Origin: Bacillota bacterium
Lineage (GTDB): Bacteria; Bacillota; Sulfobacillia; JAJZYS01; JAJYTV01
Reading direction: 5' to 3'
Assembly: GCA_021786135.1 (NCBI GenBank)
Contig: JAJYNV010000157.1
Span: 1-7,430 of the forward strand
Length of the DNA stretch: 7,430 bases
Part shown: positions 1-5,158 of the stretch, piece after piece
Numbering within the stretch: the first letter of the stretch is position 1
Layout of the letters: the number at the start of each line of letters is the position of its first letter
Position numbers and translations under genes: made by a program
The notes under the pieces: generated by a model
Told to the model about the DNA's origin: nothing
The model's database searches: none
What the model saw: the letters and a program-made list of their open reading frames with translations, nothing else

Positions 1-287
1 TTGCGGTGCAGGTCGCGCAAGTAGTTGGCGAATGCTGTGCCGAGATCGGCAAGGGCCGCCTCGGGTGCGCACTTCGTCACGTCGTACATCCAGGGAAACT
101 GCTCGCCCTTGATGGCGTTCAATGCCTTCTTGAGCACGAAGACATTGGGCTTCTCGCCGGCGGCCAGCATCTCGTTCCAGCGCTGAAGCCCCCAGTTGTA
201 AGTGAACCGGGCAGTGCCGCACGCCTTGCGAAAGTAGGTCTCCTGTTCAAGTGTCGGGACGAGTTCGATCCTATGTGCCCGCATCAT
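1..287 (-). CDS. tnpB: TnpB, RNA-guided nuclease of the IS607 element (N-terminal fragment, cut by window edge)
   Basis: An open frame reads leftward from ATG at 287-285 and gives 95 codons to the edge. It begins MMRAHRIELVPTLEQ and continues with ARFTYNWGLQRW, the standard N-terminal helix-turn-helix/wedge region of OrfB (TnpB) proteins, where a basic start, 'L.PT.EQ' and 'R..YNWGL' are typical. The catalytic RuvC Asp/Glu residues and the C-terminal zinc ribbon lie outside the window, so activity cannot be judged. The start codon overlaps the tnpA TGA as ATGA, implying translational coupling. GAGGAGG at 304-298 lies 10 bases upstream and favours this ATG over the one at 284. TnpB proteins are RNA-guided DNA endonucleases that help retain the element at its donor site; that role is family knowledge and is not visible here. 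Confidence 0.88.
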   Translation of the reverse strand, partial: MMRAHRIELVPTLEQETYFRKACGTARFTYNWGLQRWNEMLAAGEKPNVFVLKKALNAIKGEQFPWMYDVTKCAPEAALADLGTAFANYLRDLHR

Positions 288-901
288 GGCGTCGGGGCCT
301 CCTCGCTGGCGCCGACCATCTCCGCGATGTTCTTCTTGTAGCGTCTGAGCCCATACAGGCGGGAGGAGAAGCAGTGCACGATCGACAGGAGATCCTTCAC
401 CATCTCCGCTTCAGGTGAGAGGCTTTCGGCGTTCATGACCACGATCTCCGTGCCGTGCCGTCGACAATACGACTCGAACCATTCGAAGCCGAAGCGCACC
501 AGGCGATCCTTGTGCGCAACGACGATCTCCTTGATCTCGCCGGTCTCGACACGCTCCATCAGTTCGACGAAACGTCTGCGTTCATAGTTCAGGCCACTGC
601 CGACATCTTCCAGTCTCAGTGCGACACTCCGCCCGGAGGCAATGCAAAACTGCTCCACGCCCTGTCGCTGGCTTGCGAGATCACCCTTCTGCCCGGCGCT
701 GGACACGCGGCAGTAGGTGGCAATCAGGCGCTCCTTCGGACGCCGCCCCGTTGCTTGCAGGTAGTCCTCGTAGGTGTAGTAGCGTCGGTTGGTCGGCGTG
801 CGTTTGGCCTTGAGAATCCCCTCACGGTCCCACCGCTGCAGGCTGCCGGTGGTGCGCCCGACCAACTTACCGAATTCCTTCGGAGAGAACGTCTCTTTCA
901 T
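284..901 (-). CDS. tnpA: IS607-family transposase TnpA (serine recombinase)
   Basis: The protein has 205 residues, normal for IS607 TnpA. Residues 1-50 form a MerR-like DNA-binding domain (FSPKEFGKLVGRTTGSLQRW, then the wing NRRYYTYEDY at 38-47). The resolvase catalytic domain starts at about 59 with Y-C-R-V-S-S, where S67 is the likely nucleophile and R65 an active-site arginine. It continues with DLASQR (74-79), DVGSGLNYERRRF (99-111) and AHKDRLVRF (129-137), supplying the other arginines. A C-terminal helix (about 165-195) would hold the dimer or tetramer. No catalytic residue appears lost and the frame is intact. It catalyses excision and integration of the element. There is no Shine-Dalgarno before the ATG; instead an extended -10 ends six bases upstream, so the mRNA is probably leaderless. 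tnpB follows with a 4-base overlap. Confidence 0.93.
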   Translation of the reverse strand: MKETFSPKEFGKLVGRTTGSLQRWDREGILKAKRTPTNRRYYTYEDYLQATGRRPKERLIATYCRVSSAGQKGDLASQRQGVEQFCIASGRSVALRLEDVGSGLNYERRRFVELMERVETGEIKEIVVAHKDRLVRFGFEWFESYCRRHGTEIVVMNAESLSPEAEMVKDLLSIVHCFSSRLYGLRRYKKNIAEMVGASEEAPTP

Positions 902-907
902 GGCTAC

Positions 908-916
908 ATTTTAGCA
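908..916 (-). promoter_or_regulatory. Extended -10 promoter of tnpA, probably leaderless
   Basis: On the minus strand the sequence reads TGC-TAAAAT, then six bases (GTAGCC), then the tnpA ATG. TAAAAT matches five of six positions of the -10 consensus and carries the extended TGn. No convincing -35 is seen. The spacing would place the transcript start on, or next to, the A of the ATG, which agrees with the missing Shine-Dalgarno. Confidence 0.55.
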
Positions 917-924
917 TGCCTAAA
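910..924. promoter_or_regulatory. Inverted repeat TTTAG-n5-CTAAA over the tnpA promoter
   Basis: Two perfect 5-base arms, TTTAG (910-914) and CTAAA (920-924), flank CATGC. The repeat overlaps the tnpA -10 hexamer and lies at the left end of the element. IS607 TnpA carries a MerR-like DNA-binding domain and binds near its element ends, so this is a plausible TnpA site that would both mark the end and repress tnpA. The arms are short, so chance cannot be excluded. Confidence 0.35.
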
Positions 925-1004
925 GACAGAAGGAAGGATTAGTGCACAACTCCTCCCCCTTTCGTCGGAGCCGGCGCTCGGGGCGCCTGCCTTGCCGGAC
1001 TCTG

Positions 1005-1484
1005 CTAGCTCAAATCCTTCGCCATGAGCAGGTTCGTCGCCTCATACCCCGTCCGCTCGTAGAGCCCGATCGCCGTCTTGTTCGTGCCAAAGACATGGAG
1101 CGCGATACGCTGGAGGCCGAGCTCCCGCACCTTGGGCTCGATGGCCAGGAGGGCGGATTTGCCGTATCCCTTGCCGCGGAGGCGCTCCGAGACGACGATA
1201 TCGTAGATGAACGCGTGCGGAACCTGCGGTGCGCCGCGCTCGGCAAACCAGATCGTGCCCACCGGCTCGCCGCTCACGCTGTCGGCCATCGTGAAGAGAT
1301 GCTGGCCAGGGGTATCAGGGCCCTGCGGCAGGAGCTGCTCGAACTCCCGCTTGGCCATCTGCTGCGCCTCTTCCAGCGAGATATTGCCGCTCTCTGCGTG
1401 TCCTGCCGCGTACTCTCGCACAGCCGCGTCATACCACGACCGGTATTCATCCGCGCTCATCGGACGTAGACTGACCTCCGCCAC
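1005..1484 (-). CDS. GNAT-family N-acetyltransferase, YycN-like
   Basis: From the GTG at 1484 the protein has 159 residues, the right size for a single GNAT domain. The acetyl-CoA pyrophosphate loop is R-L-R-G-K-G-Y-G (101-108), preceded by the strand HAFIYDIVVS (90-99). Motif B follows as LHVFGTNKTAIGLYERTGY (129-147), with N135 and Y142 at the usual acceptor and general-acid positions. From memory, the pattern 'F..LLP.G..TP..HL', 'AFIYD', 'RGKGY.K.AL' and 'LHVF..N.TA..LYE.TG' matches B. subtilis YycN nearly end to end. The acetyl acceptor is unknown. The GTG start is chosen because GAGGGGGG (1499-1492) lies 7 bases upstream and conservation begins there. An in-frame ATG at 1505 has its GAGGA directly abutting, and the frame stays open to 1640 without family similarity. 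The gene is divergent from the ABC-F unit; no clear promoter was found. Confidence 0.88.
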   Translation of the reverse strand: MAEVSLRPMSADEYRSWYDAAVREYAAGHAESGNISLEEAQQMAKREFEQLLPQGPDTPGQHLFTMADSVSGEPVGTIWFAERGAPQVPHAFIYDIVVSERLRGKGYGKSALLAIEPKVRELGLQRIALHVFGTNKTAIGLYERTGYEATNLLMAKDLS

Positions 1485-1581
1485 AGCGCCGCCCCCCTCA
1501 GCCATTCCTCGCGTCCACCTGCAGGACCGGCGTTCTCTCCTGGCCAGGCGGTCTCCTGCGGACCCGCTCCCCGCAAGCATG

Positions 1582-1590
1582 TGGTATACT
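1582..1590 (+). promoter_or_regulatory. Extended -10 promoter of the leader peptide/ABC-F transcript
   Basis: TGG-TATACT matches the extended -10 consensus (TGn plus a five-of-six hexamer). The -35 position (about 1562-1567) is poor, as is common for extended -10 promoters. The predicted start is near 1597, about 11 bases before the leader ORF's RBS and roughly 117 bases before the ABC-F ATG. That leaves an untranslated leader long enough for attenuation control. Confidence 0.5.
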
Positions 1591-1617
1591 GCCGGCATCT
1601 GGCCCTTGGAGGTTGAC

Positions 1618-1644
1618 ATGATCAGGATCGCCGCACGCATCTAG
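1618..1644 (+). CDS. Candidate regulatory leader peptide (8 codons) upstream of the ABC-F gene
   Basis: The ORF encodes MIRIAARI and stops at TAG. It has the best RBS in this region: GGAGG at 1608-1612, five bases before the ATG. It lies entirely between the promoter and the ABC-F gene and is followed at once by self-complementary segments. Resistance genes of the erm and ABC-F (msr, vmlR) classes often carry such short uORFs, on which a drug-bound ribosome stalls and changes downstream RNA folding. The peptide is very short, so coding status rests on RBS, position and context only. It is not recognised as any known leader. The Arg-x-x-x-Arg spacing does not match the Arg/Lys-x-Arg/Lys macrolide stall motif. 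Confidence 0.5.
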   Translation: MIRIAARI

Positions 1645-1704
1645 CATCCCGGCGCGGCATCGAGCCCGGGATGACACAGGCGGGGTTGCCCGCCGCCCGG
1701 GAGG
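1645..1704 (+). promoter_or_regulatory. Candidate translation attenuator of the ABC-F gene
   Basis: Segment 1, CATCCCGG (1645-1652), is exactly complementary to segment 2, CCGGGATG (1666-1673). GGCGGG (1679-1684) and CCCGCC (1689-1694) form a hairpin with a GTTG loop. CCCGGG at 1665-1670 can alternatively pair with CCCGGG at 1696-1701, which would stack outside that hairpin and tie up the GGG of the ABC-F RBS (GGGAGG, 1699-1704). Segments 1 and 2 also compete for that same site. No U-tract is present, so control of translation is more likely than transcription termination. Segment 1 starts directly after the leader stop, so a ribosome halted at the end of the leader would cover it. The direction of the switch cannot be deduced by eye. 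Confidence 0.42.
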
Positions 1705-1713
1705 TTTGCTGCC

Positions 1714-3264
1714 ATGTTGGTCGTGCGCGGTCTTTGCGTGTCCTTCGGGGACCGAGACCTTTTGTCCGATGTATCGTTCGAACTGGCCCGGGGAGAGCGC
1801 GTCGCGCTACTCGGGGAAAACGGCTGCGGCAAGTCTACCCTGCTGCGCATCCTGGCGGGGGAGATTCAGCCGAGCGGCGGCATGCTCCGATATGAGGAAT
1901 TCCGCCGCGTTGCCTATGTCGAGCAGGCACCTGCCGCTACCGAAGACGCCTTGAGTTCAGGACGGCGCATGCGCCGGCGCATCGAGGAGGCGATCGGCAG
2001 ACAGCCGGACCTCCTCCTGCTGGATGAGCCGACGAACCATCTCGACGACGCGGGCCTGATCTGGCTAGAGGCCGCGCTCAAGGCGTATTCAGGAACAATC
2101 CTGCTCGCCTGCCATGACCGCGCCTTCGTCGAGGCCATGGCGGGGCGCGTCCTCTCGATCGCGCAGGGACGCCTGCGCAGCTTCAGCGGCGGCTATCAGG
2201 CCTTTGCAGAGCAGGTCGCCGCGGAAACTTCAGCACAGCTTCACCAGCACGAGAGCTGGCGCAGGGAGCGCGATCGCCTGCAGGCGGCCGCCCGGCGGCA
2301 GCGCAACTGGGCGGAGAAGGCACATCGCGATGCCGGCGAGCGCAATCCGGCCGCCAAGCGGCGAGCAGCGCAGCTCATGCACAAGGCGATGGCCACCGAG
2401 GGACGGCTCGGCCGGCTCGACGCGGAGCGGGTCGAGAAGCCGTGGGAGGAGCCGGCGCTTTCCTTCGCGTTTCTCGCGCCCCGTGACCTGCCGCCCACGC
2501 TGCTACGCCTCCAGGATGTCGCCTTCACCTACAAGGACGCCGACCGCCCGGCGGTCGGTCCCATCACCTCAGACCTCCGCCGGGGTGAGCGGCTTGCCCT
2601 CCACGGGCCCAACGGCAGCGGCAAGTCTACGCTCTTGAACCTTGTGGCCGCTGCGGCAGGACTCGGACCTCTCCCGCCGGGTCGACTGGAGGGAAGGCTC
2701 GCGCTGGGCCCAAGTGTACGGCTCTTCTATCTGCGGCAGGAGGAGCCGCTGCCTGAGGCAGGCTCGGCGCTCGACGCGATGCTGGAAGCGGGCGCACCCG
2801 ACGCGTCGCTAGGGCGAACGCTGCTCGGCCACTTCCATCTGCGCGGCGACGTCGCGCTCCAGCCGATCTCCCGCCTCAGCCCTGGAGAGCGCGTGCGTCT
2901 CCAGTTCTGCTGCTGCCTCGTGCGCGGGGCGGATGTCCTCCTCCTCGATGAACCGACCAACCACCTCGACCTCATCGGGCGGCAGGCGCTCGAGTCGGCG
3001 CTCGTCGCCTACCCGGGCACCCTCCTCTTCGCATCGCACGACCGCGCGTTCCGCGAGTGCGTCGCGACGCGGGCGCTCGAACTGAGGCCCACCCTGCGGC
3101 AGGTGCCTTCTCCCGCCCAGCGAGACCTCCTTGAGATGCGCCTCGCCGAACTCACGGGTCGGCTCGAGAGGGTGCGGCCGAAGGAGCGAGTGGCAATCGA
3201 GCAGGAGCTTGATCGGCTCGTTCTGGAGATGCGCAGGCTGGGAGGCCCGAGCCGGCGGGTCTAG
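1714..3264 (+). CDS. ABC-F ATPase, antibiotic-resistance ribosome-protection type (Vga/VmlR/Msr-like)
   Basis: The 516-residue protein has two ATPase domains and no membrane segment, so it is a soluble ABC-F and not a transporter. NBD1 has Walker A GENGCGKST (34-42), Q-loop Q71, signature SSGRR (81-85), Walker B plus DEPTNHLD (99-111) and H-switch CHDR (133-136). NBD2 has GPNGSGKST (298-306), LSPGERVRL (388-396), LLLDEPTNHLD (409-419) and SHDR (441-444). Only about nine residues separate Q71 from the NBD1 signature: the usual helical subdomain is missing, exactly as in VgaA. The basic helical interdomain linker (about 163-262), which reaches the peptidyl-transferase centre, and the C-terminal coiled segment (about 468-512) also fit the Vga/VmlR class. 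Such proteins displace lincosamides, pleuromutilins, streptogramin A or macrolides from the ribosome; which drug applies here is not predictable. Both catalytic glutamates are intact. GGGAGG (1699-1704) lies 9 bases before the ATG. A short leader ORF precedes it. Confidence 0.88.
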   Translation: MLVVRGLCVSFGDRDLLSDVSFELARGERVALLGENGCGKSTLLRILAGEIQPSGGMLRYEEFRRVAYVEQAPAATEDALSSGRRMRRRIEEAIGRQPDLLLLDEPTNHLDDAGLIWLEAALKAYSGTILLACHDRAFVEAMAGRVLSIAQGRLRSFSGGYQAFAEQVAAETSAQLHQHESWRRERDRLQAAARRQRNWAEKAHRDAGERNPAAKRRAAQLMHKAMATEGRLGRLDAERVEKPWEEPALSFAFLAPRDLPPTLLRLQDVAFTYKDADRPAVGPITSDLRRGERLALHGPNGSGKSTLLNLVAAAAGLGPLPPGRLEGRLALGPSVRLFYLRQEEPLPEAGSALDAMLEAGAPDASLGRTLLGHFHLRGDVALQPISRLSPGERVRLQFCCCLVRGADVLLLDEPTNHLDLIGRQALESALVAYPGTLLFASHDRAFRECVATRALELRPTLRQVPSPAQRDLLEMRLAELTGRLERVRPKERVAIEQELDRLVLEMRRLGGPSRRV

Positions 3265-4439
3265 CCGGGTGGCCTGCGCTGCCCTCTCGAGGGCCTGCCT
3301 GCATGCCGCCGGAACGTTGCGAGAAATGCCCGTGCCCGCTCCACGGCGAACGGACGGCGAAAGGCGTAGCGGGCATGTTCGTACGCCTCGAGCAGGGGAT
3401 CGGGCCAACCTTCCCTGGCCGCGAGGCGGCGGGCGGTCGTGTTGGGTGGAAGTGGCCTGCCGCGGAGATGTCGCGCCATGGCACGGCGTACGATCCAACG
3501 CGGCCCGTGCCCGGCGTTGTGATCTGTGCCAGGACGCGCCAGCGCGAATGCTCGAGGCTCGGCAGCCCGCGCATCCGCCGCCGCTTCGTCCGCACGCCGC
3601 GCGGCCCGTCGGTAGATGAGGTAGGCGAGCACAAGGACGCCGAGCGCGGCCAGGACGGCCAGTGGCCCGATGAGATGGCCGATGAGCGGCGCCGCAGCGT
3701 CGTGCCCCTTGGGCATCGCCCGATGGCCCTGCGGCGGACGCGGGAACCGAAAGCGGACGCCTCTGTCGCGTAGTGACACGATGACCCAGCTGGACAGGTA
3801 GGCGAACGGCCAGAGCAGCCAGAGGAACGCCCTGAGCCACGCGCCGGGCAGGCGCGCAAGAAGCTGATGGCCGATTGCGATGGCGCCCGCGAGAAGGACA
3901 GCCACACCAAGAAAGGCGGCATAGAGCTCGAGGCCAGCACGTGCCTTGGCGAGGGCCCCTTCGCCCTGACCGCCCGTCGCAGCCTGTGCGAGGGGGAGGC
4001 CGATAAAGGAGCCGATCAGGAAGATCCCTGCCGTCAGGGCGAGAGACCAGGGCGATGCCTGGGCGACGGCCACTGCGAGAGCCGCCAGCACCAGGGCGGC
4101 AAGCCCTGTACGGCTTTCGGCTCGCAGGCTCGAAACCGTCGCCGTGCGCGGCGCCGTGGCTGCGCGGAGGCCGCTTGCGAGCAGCAGGAGCGCGACATGC
4201 GGCCCATCTCGGGTGATGGGCAGGAGAGCGACCGCGACCGGCAGCGCCACGAGACTCAGGAAGCCAATCCAGCCCGAGTGCCTGCGGCCAAGCGCCGGCA
4301 GGAGGTAGCTGAGGGCGAGGATCGGGACCGCCACGGGCACATGGAAGAGGGCGCCCGCTGCGATCGCGAGGGCGGCGGACCAGCCGAAAGCCGTGCACTG
4401 CAGCGTGAGCCACAGCAGGATGCCGGTCGACTTGCGCAT
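3261..4439 (-). CDS. Polytopic membrane protein with C-terminal DUF4129 domain
   Basis: The 392-residue protein has about nine predicted transmembrane helices: roughly 8-31, 34-50, 56-75, 80-95, 111-127, 130-151, 171-190, 200-222 and 252-276. A basic, Ala/Arg-rich segment follows, then a soluble C-terminal domain (about 313-380) with TTARRLAAREG (334-344) and LLEAYEHARYAF (349-360). That pattern of a Thr-Ala-Arg-Arg helix followed by 'L...Y..ARY' is typical of DUF4129 (PF13559). In many bacteria DUF4129 ends large membrane proteins encoded beside transglutaminase and MoxR/DUF58 genes; none of those partners lies in the window. No enzymatic motif is visible and the function is unknown. GAGGAG (4454-4449) lies 9 bases before the ATG. 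Its stop shares the CTAG at 3261-3264 with the convergent ABC-F stop. It is divergent from a TetR gene, which may control it. Confidence 0.78.
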   Translation of the reverse strand: MRKSTGILLWLTLQCTAFGWSAALAIAAGALFHVPVAVPILALSYLLPALGRRHSGWIGFLSLVALPVAVALLPITRDGPHVALLLLASGLRAATAPRTATVSSLRAESRTGLAALVLAALAVAVAQASPWSLALTAGIFLIGSFIGLPLAQAATGGQGEGALAKARAGLELYAAFLGVAVLLAGAIAIGHQLLARLPGAWLRAFLWLLWPFAYLSSWVIVSLRDRGVRFRFPRPPQGHRAMPKGHDAAAPLIGHLIGPLAVLAALGVLVLAYLIYRRAARRADEAAADARAAEPRAFALARPGTDHNAGHGPRWIVRRAMARHLRGRPLPPNTTARRLAAREGWPDPLLEAYEHARYAFRRPFAVERARAFLATFRRHAGRPSRGQRRPPG

Positions 4440-4480
4440 GCTCGCACGCTCCTCGGACTCAAGGAGAAGGCTCTACAGCC

Positions 4481-4510
4481 AATATAGACATGAATCGCCG
4501 GAGATGTAAG
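4481..4510 (-). promoter_or_regulatory. Candidate promoter of the DUF4129 membrane-protein gene
   Basis: On the minus strand CTTACA (4510-4505, four of six to TTGACA) is followed after 18 bases by TATATT (4486-4481, five of six to TATAAT). A start would fall near 4474, giving a leader of about 35 bases with the GAGGAG RBS. It is one of the few AT-rich stretches in the window. No clean palindromic TetR operator was found around it. Confidence 0.45.
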
Positions 4511-4564
4511 ACGATGAAAATTCGGGCGTACATTCCATAATGCTGTTAGGTTGATGCGTAATCG

Positions 4565-4573
4565 TGTTATGCT
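4565..4573 (+). promoter_or_regulatory. Extended -10 promoter of the TetR gene, probably leaderless
   Basis: TGT-TATGCT has the extended TGn and a hexamer keeping the key TA...T positions. It ends exactly six bases before the TetR ATG, so transcription would start at the start codon. This explains why no Shine-Dalgarno is present. An alternative is CATAAT at 4536-4541, giving a leader of about 32 bases but still no RBS. The repeated word ATGCTG (4540-4545 and 4569-4574) may be part of a binding site, but it is short. Confidence 0.42.
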
Positions 4574-4579
4574 GCCGCC

Positions 4580-5089
4580 ATGGAAAGAGATGAGGCAGCG
4601 GTGCGCGACAGGCTCGTGGCAGCCGCTGCCGCGGCGTTCGCCGCAAGGGGTTTCGCGAGCGCGGGCGTCCACGAGATCTGCGCTGAGGCCGGCGTGACAA
4701 CAGGCGCGCTCTACCATCACTTCGGCGGCAAACCAGGACTCATTCGGGAAGTGATCGCTCGCGAAGAGGCGAGCCTTCTGGCTGTCATGGCTCAGGCTGC
4801 TGCGGGAGCCGCGCCAGGGGCCAAGGCAATGCGCGCCGCACTTCTGGCGGGCTGGGATCTAGTGGCGGAGAGCCGGCGCAGCGCACTCCTTTGGCAGCCT
4901 CCGCCCGGGCGGAGTGGGGCGATCGGCGATTTCCTGGAGAGCCTCTGGCCATGGGGACCGGATGCACTGGCACCTGTGCTGCTGGCCGCGTGGCGCGAGG
5001 CGCTGCGGGAGGCTGCCGAAAGACCAGAAGGAGGCGCGCGACTTGTGCTGGACGGTATCCTGCGCGGCCTAGGCGGGGATCATGGCTAG
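4580..5089 (+). CDS. TetR-family transcriptional regulator
   Basis: The 169-residue protein has a classic TetR DNA-binding domain at about 7-60: helix 1 VRDRLVAAAAAAFAARGF, then the helix-turn-helix GVHEICAEAGVTTGALYHHF (29-48), ending with the family-typical 'GALYHHF..K..L'. The C-terminal ligand and dimerisation part (about 62-169) is short and Ala-rich and does not point to a ligand. Such proteins usually repress a divergent neighbour until a small molecule binds. Here that neighbour is the DUF4129 membrane protein, 140 bases away, and the regulator may also repress itself. The start is fixed by the HTH beginning a few residues in, although there is no RBS. The gene ends before a hairpin at 5119-5144. 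Confidence 0.9.
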   Translation: MERDEAAVRDRLVAAAAAAFAARGFASAGVHEICAEAGVTTGALYHHFGGKPGLIREVIAREEASLLAVMAQAAAGAAPGAKAMRAALLAGWDLVAESRRSALLWQPPPGRSGAIGDFLESLWPWGPDALAPVLLAAWREALREAAERPEGGARLVLDGILRGLGGDHG

Positions 5090-5118
5090 GTGATGAAGGC
5101 AGATGGAGCCAACGGAAA

Positions 5119-5144
5119 GCGGACACCGCCTGGGCGATGTCCGC
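5119..5144 (-). terminator. Hairpin terminator after the His/Cys-rich mini-gene
   Basis: The arms GCGGACA (5119-5125) and TGTCCGC (5138-5144) pair perfectly over 7 bases, then after one mismatch a further CGC/GCG pair closes a four-base loop. On the minus strand the stem is followed by TTTCCGTT, a short partial U-run, as expected for an intrinsic terminator of the gene ending at 5159. On the plus strand it lies 30 bases after the TetR stop and could also end that transcript, although no U-run follows in that direction. Confidence 0.55.
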
Positions 5145-5158
5145 ATGTTCGATCTTCG

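Larger units (their letters stand above)
1..924 (-). mobile_element. IS607-family insertion sequence, left part (tnpA plus 5' part of tnpB)
   Basis: The order tnpA (MerR-like HTH plus serine recombinase) followed by an overlapping tnpB is diagnostic of the IS607 family. Members move through a circular intermediate by serine recombination at a short core, usually without a target duplication, so no terminal repeats or duplications are expected. The left end lies upstream of tnpA, somewhere between about 925 and 1004. I place the limit at the palindrome ending at 924 only as a minimum. The right end, where the guide RNA (omega RNA) of a TnpB would be encoded, is beyond the window. The element sits in the gap after the acetyltransferase stop, so no neighbouring gene looks interrupted. 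Confidence 0.85.

Noticed and set aside
973..987. GGCGC-TCGGG-GCGCC hairpin after the acetyltransferase stop as a terminator
   Set aside because: The 5-base stem has no U-run in either direction; in GC-rich DNA such stems are common by chance.
1485..1640. N-terminal extension of the acetyltransferase to the ATG at 1640
   Set aside because: The extra residues are low complexity, have no similarity to GNAT proteins and would overlap the leader ORF and promoter. The GTG at 1484 has a better placed RBS.
1645..1694. Palindromes before the ABC-F gene as a dispersed intergenic repeat (REP-like)
   Set aside because: CCGGGATG-type palindromes are widespread in some GC-rich genomes, so this remains possible, but only one copy is in the window. 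The tight position between the leader stop and the RBS fits an attenuator better. A genome search for further copies would decide.
3281..3294. GCCCT-CTCG-AGGGC hairpin after the ABC-F stop as a terminator
   Set aside because: It lies inside the coding end of the membrane-protein gene and has no following T-run.
2809..4413. Minus-strand frame of 534 codons spanning the ABC-F end and the membrane-protein gene
   Set aside because: It is antisense to the conserved NBD2 and in a different frame over the membrane protein. Its Arg/Pro-rich composition is typical of a GC-rich shadow frame.
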